Shown: piece by piece, positions 53,237-61,944 of the stretch
How the letters are laid out: each line of letters starts with the position of its first letter
How positions within the stretch are numbered: position 1 is the stretch's first letter
Source: G965237725 sp965237725
GTDB taxonomy: Bacteria > Pseudomonadota > Gammaproteobacteria > Arenicellales > Poriferihabitantaceae
Direction: 5' to 3'
DNA: 64,000 bases
Assembly (NCBI GenBank): GCA_965237725.1
Contig: OZ250151.1
Span: forward strand, 1,488,001-1,552,000
The notes under the pieces: model-generated
Seen by the model: only the letters and a program-made list of their open reading frames with translations
Databases searched by the model: none
Told to the model about the DNA's origin: nothing
Position numbers and translations under genes: made by a program

Positions 53237-54930
53237 GGTTCATAGCCAAAATAGGATAACAATGGCCCAATCTCCTGATCGAACGGTTTCAGCCAGGGCT
53301 GATAATTTTTCCAGCGATTAACCGCTGAACTGTAAATGCCCCTCGTCACCTGCTGATAACTCGCTGTCATAATCGGTCCCGCCTTTGCCGCCTGCTCAGC
53401 AAAATCATTTATGGCATCGTCCCACTCCAACCCAAGAGCCTGCAAAATATGGTTTACTTCGTCGTTTAAGTTTCCCACAATATCTTCGTAGTGAACTCGG
53501 GTTACATTATCCGGATACGCTCGTTCATACAACTGCATTAGACTCAAAAACTGTGCGCAGGTTGTTGCACAGGATTCCAGGTTTAAAAACTGGGCATTTA
53601 CCGGCCCCGGATTAAAATCCTGCATAAAACAGCTGAGGGCAGAATCATAGGGATGGCGCAAAATCATAATGACCCTGCTTTGGGGAAATAATCCGGGAAT
53701 AATATCGAGACTCATCCCATGGTATGGACTCTTGTCTATAACCACCGAATTTTCTTCTAGCTGCACATGCTGAGTAACGATATCCCAATAATGTTTTTGA
53801 GCCTGAGCCACAGGCATGCCATTATTAATCTCGGTTTCGGTGAGGCGCAGCGCCTCGAGTTCCTCAAGCACCTGGATTTTTGGATGGGCATCCAGAATTC
53901 GGTTCAACAAAGTGGTTCCAGACCGGGGCAAACCCACCAGAAATATCGGCGATCTTGAGTGCGCCTGCATATGATCTTGGACATGAGATGGATTATTTGT
54001 TTCTGCTGATACTGGTTCAATTCCGCGATCAATTTTTGCCTGCAGATATTCATAGACCTGATCCCTGGCTGCCCGATTGAATTTTTTATGATGACTAACC
54101 GCAGCATTTGCTTTTGTGAAAGCATCAATGGCTTATTCATATTTACCCATTCGATCCAGAATTTTTCCGCTGAGAAACAATAGTGAATCCTGCCGGGTTT
54201 TATTAATCGCTTCCTCAAGCAATCCAAGGGCCTGCTCATATTTATCATCTCGCATCAACAACCGCGCCTTGATCGAGGCTAGTCGGGCCCGAGCGCCAAA
54301 ATCTTCAGAATCAATATTGCCCGGCAAAACCTTAGCGACATCATCAGGCAGATTTGATTGCTCGAGCAATTCGCAGTACTCCAACGCCACTCCATAGTCT
54401 TCGGGATGTTGTTTTATTAATTCCTCATAGTCGAGACAGGCTTCGTCAAATCTCCGCATCCTACCCAAAAGCTGAGCCCTGCCCTGCAGTGCCAGGGTAA
54501 ATTTGGGAGAAATCGACAATGCCATCTGATAATTAGACAATGCGGCAAGCGCCCTACCCATATCCTCTAGCGCCACAGCCATGTTATTAAACCCCTGAAA
54601 ATTACTAGCATCGATTTCGGTTACGCGCTGGAAAACCGGCACCGCTTCTTCGGCACGACCGAGATTTTGCAAAACACTGCCCAGGGTCATCCAGGCCTGT
54701 ATATTTTCCGGTAATTTCCATACCGCCTTTCTTAAATACTGCTCAGCAGTTTCCCAGTAACCAAGCTGGCATTCCACCAGGCCGGCCAATAACCAGGTAT
54801 TACCATCCGCACTGGGGTGGTCGATAATCATCGATAAATACTGCTTTGATTTCTCTGGCTGACCAGCCTCAAATGCAGCAACCGCATTTTGCCAGACTAA
54901 CTGGGGTGGTAGTTTCGATTTTTCAGCCAT
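53233..54930 (-). pseudogene. TPR-sulfotransferase with a single in-frame stop codon
   Basis: A paralogue of the gene at 45014. The TPR part runs from ATG 54930 (265 codons) to a TAA at 54135-54133. The same reading frame then continues without another stop through AIDAFTKANAAV and the sulfotransferase domain (VGLPRSGTTLLNR, ILRHPYDSALSCFMQDF) to TGA at 53233. In the intact paralogue the aligned stretch is GRFEEAMFAF; here it is GKYE, stop, AIDAF, so the stop stands exactly where Glu263 stands there (GAA to TAA is one base). Possibilities are a recent loss-of-function change, stop readthrough, or two products, the second starting at ATG 53970 with the catalytic domain alone. The 3' end overlaps bioM by ATGA. 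Confidence 0.82.
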
Positions 54931-55237
54931 TGGGTTTGTGCGCACAGAGCAGGTGTTGTTGTCTTTGAGGAATATGTGACGCTTTTAAGGAGTTAGAACA
55001 ATAAAAATTTGCAAGACCCAATCATAAACCAAATCCAAATAATTGGGACGCTGACCAATGGGTTGAGGGTAAAATGTTAATCTGCGGGCTGTACCCTGAA
55101 TCCGGCCAGGCAATTTCAAAACTTTTGTTAGTGTATAATCCTCGGCCTAAAATTTTAATGACCTGCCCGTTGATTCGGACTTGTTAGCATTACACTTGCC
55201 CTTACGCTTACCTTTGCCCTTGCCCAACACAGACCCA
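54931..55237. other. intergenic region between the TPR-sulfotransferase and secB
   Basis: 307 bases between divergent genes. A TATAAT at 55134-55139 on the plus strand is a candidate -10 box for secB (leader of about 90 bases), but no good -35 lies upstream. Close to the secB start short repeated strings (CTTGCCCTT, CCTTTGCCCTTGCCC) occur. No gene is seen. Confidence 0.4.
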
Positions 55238-55756
55238 ATGGAAAACAATACTAACAGCCCTACGGATAACCCGACCGTAAATAATGACCCGATCGCAGCC
55301 GAGTTCGAGACAAGGGACATTTATCTTAAAGATGCTTCTTTCGAATCGCCGTCGGCGCCGCACATTTTTATTAAACCAGATGTCAGACCCGCATTTGACG
55401 TACAGGTCGAAACCAAAATTCATGATTTTGAAGCTGATTCCAGCCTCACCGAAATTGTGGTCATAACAACGGTTACCGCAAAATTCGAAGACACTATTTT
55501 GTATCTCGCAGAAACCCATCAGGCTGGATTATTTCGAATAAAACATCCTGACCCCATGGCCCGTCAGATTGTTGCGCAGGTGACATGCCCTCATATTCTT
55601 CTGGCATTTGCCAGAGAAGCCCTCAACGATCTAATCACCAAAGGCGGCTTTAACCCGTACTTGATTAACCAGGTCAATTTTGACCAGGCATTTCGGTCAA
55701 AAATTGAAACCGCCAGTCAACAGACTCAACCAACAAATGCTGGTCTTACCCACTGA
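55238..55756 (+). CDS. secB: protein-export chaperone SecB
   Basis: Tetrameric cytoplasmic chaperone that keeps precursors unfolded and hands them to SecA. Seen: RDIYLKDASFESPSAP, the acidic surface near residues 15-30 that meets SecA, TVTAKFEDTILYLAETHQAGLF, CPHILLAFAREALNDLITKGGF. At 172 aa it is slightly longer than E. coli SecB because of Asn/Thr/Pro-rich and Gln/Thr-rich tails. The start is ATG 55238; the frame is open further up but without family likeness. A secreted protein and the abundant porin in this window are the kind of clients it serves. Confidence 0.95.
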   Translation: MENNTNSPTDNPTVNNDPIAAEFETRDIYLKDASFESPSAPHIFIKPDVRPAFDVQVETKIHDFEADSSLTEIVVITTVTAKFEDTILYLAETHQAGLFRIKHPDPMARQIVAQVTCPHILLAFAREALNDLITKGGFNPYLINQVNFDQAFRSKIETASQQTQPTNAGLTH

Positions 55757-55802
55757 GCCTCCACTCAGTAAGCATCGAAGTTCTCGATTGGCAATCTGCC
55801 CG

Positions 55803-55858
55803 ATCCAGGCCCATTAATCCAGACCCATTTATCCAGACCCATTAATTCAGGCGCATTT
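55803..55858. repeat. four tandem 14-bp units after secB
   Basis: Four consecutive, slightly diverged copies of ATCCAGACCCATTA lie in the 194-base gap between secB and the next gene. Nothing coding overlaps them. Confidence 0.85.
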
Positions 55859-55950
55859 ATTATGTGATGGCAATCTTTAGCGGGAACTAAATCTGATAGT
55901 TTACTGTCTCAGCAGACACTACATTACAATTTTAGACAACGCGAGGCAAT

Positions 55951-56529
55951 ATGATCAAGTTCAGTAATAATTCCCGGATTTGGGGCTTCCTGAAATACAG
56001 CTTGGCCGTGGTACTGGCCATAGGTTCAACTTCGGTTTTGGCCGGCTATCGGGGTATTAATTCCAACGAGGTGAATGTCAGCGCCGGTGTTACATTGAAT
56101 CAGAACATACAGGCAGATCGAGGTGCCCGTGTGTATATTCAATATGGCGAGGTGTTGGAAAGCAATGACGTAAATCAAACATCACCTTATTGTTATTTCA
56201 TATCCCACCGCGGCGCTGCAGATTTGGGCGCACCGCTGGACATTCAGGCGACTACATTTAGCCTGGTGAATATTCGAAATCACGGACTACAGGCTAATGC
56301 GATGCCGCTAAACCCACCCACCACACAATATGCCATGATGGGGAATGGCGATGGTGGCAGCTCCAACCATTTGACTCTGGCAACCATTTTTAATCTCAAC
56401 GACCCCGCCCAACCCCAAATCAGGAAACTGATATGTGGAATCTGGACTGCATTACCCGACCGGGGATGGTTAGCTCTCGATGAAATTCATCAGGCCTTGG
56501 GCGATGTGGTTTCTATTGATTCCAACTAA
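55951..56529 (+). CDS. secreted protein of unknown function
   Basis: A 192-aa protein that I do not recognise. A clear Sec signal peptide (basic start, hydrophobic core about 14-27, cut after VLA at 29-31) points to the periplasm or outside. The mature part has two Cys (in SPYCYFIS and KLICGIW) that could form one disulfide, many Asn, Gly and Ala, and probably beta structure (VNVSAGVTLNQNIQ, ARVYIQYGEVL). GAGG stands four to five bases before ATG 55951, so the start is firm. It is a single-gene unit between secB and panB, convergent with panB. Confidence 0.72.
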   Translation: MIKFSNNSRIWGFLKYSLAVVLAIGSTSVLAGYRGINSNEVNVSAGVTLNQNIQADRGARVYIQYGEVLESNDVNQTSPYCYFISHRGAADLGAPLDIQATTFSLVNIRNHGLQANAMPLNPPTTQYAMMGNGDGGSSNHLTLATIFNLNDPAQPQIRKLICGIWTALPDRGWLALDEIHQALGDVVSIDSN

Positions 56530-56543
56530 TTTTGGATAATTGC

Positions 56544-56569
56544 GGCGGATAATTACCGCCTGAATTTTT
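56544..56569 (+). terminator. weak possible terminator after the secreted-protein gene
   Basis: GGCGG (56544-56548) and CCGCC (56556-56560) form a five-pair GC stem with a seven-base loop, followed by TGAATTTTT. It lies in the short gap between two convergent genes. The stem is short, so this is only a candidate. Confidence 0.35.
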
Positions 56570-56589
56570 CTGGGCGAAAAAATTGTCGC

Positions 56590-57408
56590 TTATTTATAAG
56601 TATGCTCAGGTCCGGGGAAACTGCCATTTTTGACTTGTTCAACATAGTCGATGATAGCGCCCTGGATTCCTGATTTACTGCCGGCAAGGAAGTTTTTGAC
56701 GAACTTTGGGGTTTTGCCGGGATACAAACCGAGCAAGTCATGCCAAACCAGGATTTGACCATCGGTGTCCGGGCCAGCACCAATTCCGATCACGGGGACG
56801 CGCAAAGACTGGGTTAGCGCCTCACCCAGCGCCCGGGGCACACACTCAATTAATATAATACTGGCACCGGCTTCCTGCAGAACCGCAGCTTCATCAATTA
56901 TGGCCTGACTTTTTTCCGGGTCTCTGCCCTGAACCCGGTAACCGCCAAGGTGATTTATGGATTGTGGCGTTAAGCCCATATGCGCACAAACCGGGATGCC
57001 TCTTTCGCTCAATAAGCGGGTGGATTCTGCAAGCCAGGCTCCGCCTTCCAGTTTCACCATTTGCGCGCCCTCGCGCATTAAAATAGCCGCATTTTCGAGA
57101 CTTTTGGATTCGGTGTAATAACTCATAAAGGGCAAATCCGCCACCAGTAAAGAACCGCGGTTGCCACGATTTGCACAGCGTACATGGTAGGCCATATCTT
57201 CGATTGTCACCGGCAAACTACTGTCATGACCCTGGATTACCATGCCCAGTGAATCTCCAACCAGCAGTACCTCGACCCCCCCATCACTTGCGACATAAGC
57301 ACTGCAATAATCATAGGCGGTAAGGCAGGAAAATTTTTCGCTTGCCGCCTTCATTTTAGCCAACGAATTGATGGTAATATTTCTATCGATATTGGTTTGA
57401 GTGGACAT
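56590..57408 (-). CDS. panB: 3-methyl-2-oxobutanoate hydroxymethyltransferase
   Basis: First step of pantothenate synthesis: transfers a hydroxymethyl group from methylene-tetrahydrofolate to ketoisovalerate. Seen: FSCLTAYDYCSAYVAS, VLLVGDSLGMVIQGHDSSLPVT, VKLEGG, VCAHMGLTPQSIN, LIECVPRALGEALTQSL, VIGIGAGPDTDGQILVWHDLLG. At 272 aa it is full length. The start is ATG 57408. panC, its usual neighbour, is not here. Together with coaD (61 kb) it serves coenzyme A supply. Confidence 0.96.
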   Translation of the reverse strand: MSTQTNIDRNITINSLAKMKAASEKFSCLTAYDYCSAYVASDGGVEVLLVGDSLGMVIQGHDSSLPVTIEDMAYHVRCANRGNRGSLLVADLPFMSYYTESKSLENAAILMREGAQMVKLEGGAWLAESTRLLSERGIPVCAHMGLTPQSINHLGGYRVQGRDPEKSQAIIDEAAVLQEAGASIILIECVPRALGEALTQSLRVPVIGIGAGPDTDGQILVWHDLLGLYPGKTPKFVKNFLAGSKSGIQGAIIDYVEQVKNGSFPGPEHTYK

Positions 57409-57593
57409 AGTTAATTACTCTATTGGCGGATTTTACAGTAATACACAACTTAAGCTATTTGCGTCAACACTTTATAAACAACGGAAATTCAACGCGAAAC
57501 ATAAAAATTCCAGATTTTTTACTGATTTCATTGTTTGCCCTTGGGCCAATTCTTCATTACACTCCGGCCCTGTTTGAACACTCAGTATAATAT

Positions 57594-57812
57594 ATGGCAA
57601 AAGAAGAAAGTATTGAAATGGAAGGCACTATTGTAGAAGCCTTGCCAAATACATTATTTAAAGTAAAACTTGAAAATGATCATGAAATAATTGCTCATAT
57701 TTCAGGGAAAATGCGCAAACACTATATTCGGATATTGCGCGGGGACAAGGTGACTGTCCAACTAACACCATACGACTTAACCAAAGGGCGAATCACTTTT
57801 CGCGCGCGCTAG
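57594..57812 (+). CDS. infA: translation initiation factor IF-1
   Basis: An OB-fold protein of 72 aa that binds the ribosomal A site during initiation. The whole family sequence is recognisable (MAKEESIEMEGTIVEALPN, HISGKMRKHYIRIL, GDKVTVQLTPYDLTKGRI). The start is ATG 57594. Its last 20 bases overlap the end of ftsX on the other strand. Confidence 0.97.
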   Translation: MAKEESIEMEGTIVEALPNTLFKVKLENDHEIIAHISGKMRKHYIRILRGDKVTVQLTPYDLTKGRITFRAR

Positions 57813-58743
57813 CCCGTAATTTTCGCAAATAATTTCCTACCGTAAATCGAGCTGCTATCCATCCCAGGGCAGCTGCAATTGCCACAACGGCCCAGAACAA
57901 TACCGCGTCTATCCATTGGATTCTAAAACTGCTGTCATACAAAACAGCAATTCGTTCAACTGGCTTACTCAAAACCAGCAACGCCAGGTTGGATATGATT
58001 AGGGCTGCCAATGCCCCGGCGACCCCCTGTAAGACACCGTAATACAGGAAGGGTCTGCGAATAAAAGAAAACGTGCCGCCAATTTGATCGATAATCTGAA
58101 TTTCTTCGCTTCGATTCAAAATCCCCACCCGAACCGTACTGCTTATAATTAGAACCACCCCAATTGCCATCAGCGATGACAAAACCAGAGTGCCGCGCTT
58201 GAACAGTTCAATGATTGCCGAGAGTCGTTCCAGCCACTGTTGATCATAAGAAATGGTATCGACCTCGGGTTTATCAGATATTTGGCTCACCAGTTGCTCA
58301 ATCGTATGGTTGGAAATATCCGCTTCCAGGATAATTAATAACTGGGGTGGAAGGGGATTATGGGTTAGATCATCCAGTATGTCGCCCATATCCGAACTCT
58401 CTCTGAACGCATCCAGCGCTTGCTGGGGGGAAATATACTCGACATCTTTAACGCTCGGAATTTGCAGAAAACTCTGGCCCAGATCCATTGCCAGTTGTTC
58501 CGATTCATCTGCACTTTCGAGTTGCAACTGATTCGGCAGCTTCATAAAAACCGTAATCTGTGATTGTCCCTGCCACTTACCCGCAACCATGCCCAGGCTG
58601 TCAGAAATCTTGAGCAGCATCAGGGGAAGCGCGATGGCCACCCCAATCACCGAAATTGTCATCAAAGTCGGAAGCGGGGTCTGGGCCATTTTGCCCAGAG
58701 TATCAAAAAATACCTGGAGATGACGCAAGATGAAAATTTTCAT
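57793..58743 (-). CDS. ftsX: cell division protein FtsX
   Basis: Membrane partner of FtsE at the division site; in E. coli the complex controls cell-wall hydrolases through EnvC. A 316-aa protein with a first helix at about 25-45, a periplasmic domain (about 46-185), and three helices at 190-310 (VLSSLMAIGVVLIISSTVR and following). The start is ATG 58743, overlapping the ftsE stop as ATGA, a sign of coupling. Its 3' end overlaps infA, which faces it. Confidence 0.93.
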   Translation of the reverse strand: MKIFILRHLQVFFDTLGKMAQTPLPTLMTISVIGVAIALPLMLLKISDSLGMVAGKWQGQSQITVFMKLPNQLQLESADESEQLAMDLGQSFLQIPSVKDVEYISPQQALDAFRESSDMGDILDDLTHNPLPPQLLIILEADISNHTIEQLVSQISDKPEVDTISYDQQWLERLSAIIELFKRGTLVLSSLMAIGVVLIISSTVRVGILNRSEEIQIIDQIGGTFSFIRRPFLYYGVLQGVAGALAALIISNLALLVLSKPVERIAVLYDSSFRIQWIDAVLFWAVVAIAAALGWIAARFTVGNYLRKLRASAREK

Positions 58744-59405
58744 GTATAACTATCCCGCACAATTTGCCCATGCTCGAGACTCAATAAACCGGCGTTTTCA
58801 TTATCAAGGTGTCTATAGTCATGGGTTGCAATCACAACGGTTACGTCGTGCTGATTGAACAGAAAGAACAACTTCATAATTTCGTCAGCAAGGTCAGGAT
58901 CAAGATTACCTGTGGGTTCGTCAGCCAGCAAAATGTCCGGCCGCCCAACCACAGCACGGGCAATGCCTACCCGCTGCTGCTCTCCCGCAGAGAGCGTGAT
59001 TGGCAGTCTTTTCGCCAATACCAGTAACCCCACTTTGTCCAGTGCCGCACGCGCTCGCCGCCGGCAATCCCGATCACCAACCCCGGCCACAATTAATGGC
59101 AATGCAACATTGTCTTCAACACTCCGATCGTGTAATAGCTTGTGATCCTGAAATACGCAACCGATGTTTCTTCTATGCCGGGAAATTTTATTTCCGCGTA
59201 ATTTTGAAATTTCCTGACCATTTACCATTACCTGCCCACGGGTGGGTATCTCGCTGAGGGAAATCAATTTTAGAAACGTGCTCTTCCCTGCTCCAGAATG
59301 CCCGGTTAAAAAGGTGATCGAGCCTTTGGGGATCACTGCCGAGACATGTTTTAAGGCATCAAACCCATTGGCGTAGCGCTTAAAGACCTGGGTAAACTGA
59401 ATCAC
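58740..59405 (-). CDS. ftsE: cell division ATP-binding protein FtsE
   Basis: ABC-type ATPase of the FtsEX complex, 221 aa. Seen: Walker A GHSGAGKST, CVFQDHKLL (Q-loop), signature LSAGEQQRVGIARAV, Walker B ILLADEPTGNLD, and ATHDYRHL with the switch His. The start is GTG 59405, chosen by alignment with the family N-terminus (IQFTQVFKRY). It follows ftsY after 18 bases. Confidence 0.95.
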   Translation of the reverse strand: MIQFTQVFKRYANGFDALKHVSAVIPKGSITFLTGHSGAGKSTFLKLISLSEIPTRGQVMVNGQEISKLRGNKISRHRRNIGCVFQDHKLLHDRSVEDNVALPLIVAGVGDRDCRRRARAALDKVGLLVLAKRLPITLSAGEQQRVGIARAVVGRPDILLADEPTGNLDPDLADEIMKLFFLFNQHDVTVVIATHDYRHLDNENAGLLSLEHGQIVRDSYT

Positions 59406-59423
59406 AACTAAGATTTTATCGTG

Positions 59424-60353
59424 TTATTTATCTGGCAGTTCCGGTAACAATGCGGTCACATATTCTTCAGCTACAAACGGCTTTAAATCCATTACCCCTT
59501 CCCCCACGCCGATATATTTTATCGGCAATCCAAATTTTTCAGCCAGGGCAATAACCACGCCACCCCGGGCAGTGCCGTCGAGTTTGGTCACGCATAGTCC
59601 GGTCAGCGGTACGGCTTTTTGAAAGTTTTCCACCTGGGAAATGACGTTTTGCCCATTACCGGCATCTACGGTCAGGAGAATTTCATGGGGAACATCGGGA
59701 TTGCCTTTCTCCAGAACACGCTTCAATTTTTTCAGCTGATCCATTAGATCTCCGTGAGTATGCTGGCGCCCCGCCGAATCAATTAGCAAATAATCCATAC
59801 CTTTTGCACAAGCTGAACGATAGGCATCGAATGCCACCGCAGCCGAGTCAGATCCGTGGGACTGGGCGATTACAGGAATATCCAGACGTTCACCCCAACT
59901 TAGCAGTTGCTCTATTGCGGCCGCCCGAAAGGTATCACAGGCTGCCATCATCACCTTGTTCCCGGCGGATTGGTAGTGATTGGCAATTTTCGCCAGGGTG
60001 GTCGTTTTACCGACGCCATTTACCCCAACCATTAAAATTACATGGGGTTTGTCCTGGTTTGATTCTGACCCGGCCTGTTGTGCCGACTCCAGCAGTTCTA
60101 TCATGGCCTGCTTTAATCCTTCGAGGAGCTGGTCAGAACGGGTATATTTTTCAGCAATGGATTTTTGTCTCAAGGACTCGACAATGGATTGGCTGGTAGA
60201 GACACCAAGATCCGACATCAATAACTGATCCTCCAATTCTTCAAAAAGCGCATCATCCAGATCACCGCGGCTCGAGAAAACACTTCCGAGTCGGTCAGAC
60301 AATGACATTCGCGTTTTGGAAAGTCTTGAGAATAAGCCGCTAGTAGAAGCCAT
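59424..60353 (-). CDS. ftsY: signal recognition particle receptor FtsY (short form)
   Basis: SRP receptor GTPase that docks ribosomes making membrane proteins. It has the NG core only: N domain (about 5-95), then G1 GVNGVGKTTTLAKIA, DTFRAAAIEQL, G3 DSAGRQHTH (Ser in place of the usual Thr), TKLDGTARGG (G4), and IKYIGVGEGVMDLKPF (G5). The closing-loop motif reads LTVDAGNGQN where DATTGQN is usual. The long acidic A domain of E. coli FtsY is missing; at 309 aa it resembles the short FtsY of many other bacteria. The start is ATG 60353. It is first in the ftsY-ftsE-ftsX operon; rpoH does not follow inside this cluster. Confidence 0.95.
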   Translation of the reverse strand: MASTSGLFSRLSKTRMSLSDRLGSVFSSRGDLDDALFEELEDQLLMSDLGVSTSQSIVESLRQKSIAEKYTRSDQLLEGLKQAMIELLESAQQAGSESNQDKPHVILMVGVNGVGKTTTLAKIANHYQSAGNKVMMAACDTFRAAAIEQLLSWGERLDIPVIAQSHGSDSAAVAFDAYRSACAKGMDYLLIDSAGRQHTHGDLMDQLKKLKRVLEKGNPDVPHEILLTVDAGNGQNVISQVENFQKAVPLTGLCVTKLDGTARGGVVIALAEKFGLPIKYIGVGEGVMDLKPFVAEEYVTALLPELPDK

Positions 60354-60523
60354 ATATTTTATCGTCGAATTTGCCAGGCGGATTTTGAACTAAAATTACA
60401 GGATGTGCATACAATAGGGCTATCCTATCATTCTCGCCGGATTTTATTTACCTGCACAAAAACTTTGTTGGTCGTTTTATTCAAGTTCTATTAACGTTCA
60501 ATTCCTGATCCAGATTTACCATA

Positions 60524-61081
60524 ATGAAAAAACCAGGGAAACTGAGAATTATCGGAGGTCAGTGGCGGCGACGGCATCTGATATTCCCCGATCTGCCCGA
60601 CCTGCGTCCCTCACCGGATGCGGTTCGCGAGACTCTGTTTAACTGGCTGGCTAATGATATTACGGATAGCGTTTGTCTAGACCTGTATGCTGGCAGTGGC
60701 GCGTTTGGTTTTGAAGCCGCATCCCGTGGCGCAAAATCGGTGGCCATGGTGGAAAGTCATCACCTTGCTGTGAATGCGATAAATCAATCTATAACCGCCT
60801 TGAACGCAAAAAATATTGTGGAAATTCACAATGACAGCGTGGCACATTATCTGCAATCGACCACCGGAAAATTTGATCTGGTATTCATGGATCCCCCATT
60901 TAGCCATGCCTGTATTGCCCAAACCTGTATTTCACTGGTGGAGTATGCCCGCCTCAATGATCACGCTTTGATTTATATCGAATCGCCAAAATCAAATTCA
61001 CCCTTACCTATTCCCTCTCTTTGGCATATCATTCGGGAATCTCGGAAAGGCATGGTTCAATCCACCTTATTCCGTACTTGA
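60524..61081 (+). CDS. rsmD: 16S rRNA (guanine(966)-N2)-methyltransferase
   Basis: SAM-dependent methyltransferase that modifies G966 of 16S rRNA. Seen: LRIIGGQWRRRHL, LRPSPDAVRETLFNWL, the SAM loop LDLYAGSGAFGFEAASRGA, and the catalytic motif FMDPPF. At 185 aa it is slightly short at the C-terminus but complete. The start is ATG 60524; divergent from ftsY with 170 bases between, the usual arrangement in gammaproteobacteria. Confidence 0.95.
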   Translation: MKKPGKLRIIGGQWRRRHLIFPDLPDLRPSPDAVRETLFNWLANDITDSVCLDLYAGSGAFGFEAASRGAKSVAMVESHHLAVNAINQSITALNAKNIVEIHNDSVAHYLQSTTGKFDLVFMDPPFSHACIAQTCISLVEYARLNDHALIYIESPKSNSPLPIPSLWHIIRESRKGMVQSTLFRT

Positions 61082-61137
61082 TGTGGTCCGCAATTGATGT
61101 GGTCTGCTCCTGAAATCCACCATTAACGCATTTGAAC

Positions 61138-61617
61138 ATGAAAAACGTCACGATTTACCCTGGGACATTTGACCCCATAACCAACGGTCACAGCGATCTG
61201 GTTAACCGGGCTGCTCGGATTTTCGATCATATCGTACTCGCAATTGCAGACAGCCCGGAAAAGGCGCCGCTGTTTAACCTGGCCGAGCGTATCGACCTGG
61301 CGGAGAGTGTGCTCGGTGGAATGAAAAATGTAGAAATTGTTGGATTTTCTGGATTACTGATCGACTTCGCCCGGGAAGTGAAAGCCAATGTAATTTTGCG
61401 TGGTTTGCGTGCGGTTTCAGATTTCGAATATGAATTTCAGCTGGCATCAATGAACCGAAAACTGGATTGCGAAATTGAGACGATGTTCCTGACACCGTCA
61501 GAAAACCATACCTTTGTCTCAGCCAGCCTGGTCAAGGAAATTGCCCGCTACGGCGGTGATGTGAGTAAATTTGTTCACGGTGATGTATACGATGCACTGG
61601 TAAAAAAATTCAAATAG
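61138..61617 (+). CDS. coaD: phosphopantetheine adenylyltransferase
   Basis: Fourth step of coenzyme A synthesis. Seen: the nucleotidyltransferase motif YPGTFDPITNGHSDL, ILRGLRAVSDFEYEFQLASMNRKL, and the ISSS-like TFVSASLVKEIARYGGD. The start is ATG 61138 (the TTG two codons upstream is less likely). At 159 aa it is normal length. A short tandem duplication with TTGATGTGGTC lies just after rsmD, between the two genes. Confidence 0.97.
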   Translation: MKNVTIYPGTFDPITNGHSDLVNRAARIFDHIVLAIADSPEKAPLFNLAERIDLAESVLGGMKNVEIVGFSGLLIDFAREVKANVILRGLRAVSDFEYEFQLASMNRKLDCEIETMFLTPSENHTFVSASLVKEIARYGGDVSKFVHGDVYDALVKKFK

Positions 61618-61630
61618 TGCACCACCTGCA

Positions 61631-61885
61631 ATGGCCCTGTTAATTACCGATGACTGTATCAACTGCGACGTATGCGAGCCCGAATGCCCTAACGACGCAA
61701 TTTATCAGGGGGAGATAATTTATGAGATTGACTGGAAACTCTGTACTGAATGTGTCGGTCACCACGAAACCAGCAAATGCGTTGAGGTGTGTCCGGTAGC
61801 CTGTATTCCGATTGATCCCGACCACATAGAATCCCAGGATGAATTATTGCTCAAGTACAAAATGCTGATGAAAAAGACCGCCTAG
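61631..61885 (+). CDS. yfhL: YfhL-type 2[4Fe-4S] ferredoxin
   Basis: An 84-aa ferredoxin with two cluster-binding sets: C-x2-C-x2-C... in CINCDVCEPECP, and the second in CTECVGHHETSKCVEVCPVACIP, with the extended spacing between Cys that marks the YfhL/Alvin ferredoxin type. The C-terminal helix is also typical. It starts (ATG 61631) 13 bases after coaD, the same neighbour as in Pseudomonas. An electron carrier; partner not known. Confidence 0.94.
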   Translation: MALLITDDCINCDVCEPECPNDAIYQGEIIYEIDWKLCTECVGHHETSKCVEVCPVACIPIDPDHIESQDELLLKYKMLMKKTA

Positions 61886-61944
61886 TCTAATTTCAGCAGT
61901 CTTGACGCTTAATTTTTAACCTAACCAACACCCCGGATTCAGAC

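Noticed and set aside
57586..57591. TATAAT just before infA.
   Set aside because: It ends two bases before the start codon, so transcription would begin inside the gene; no -35 at a normal distance.
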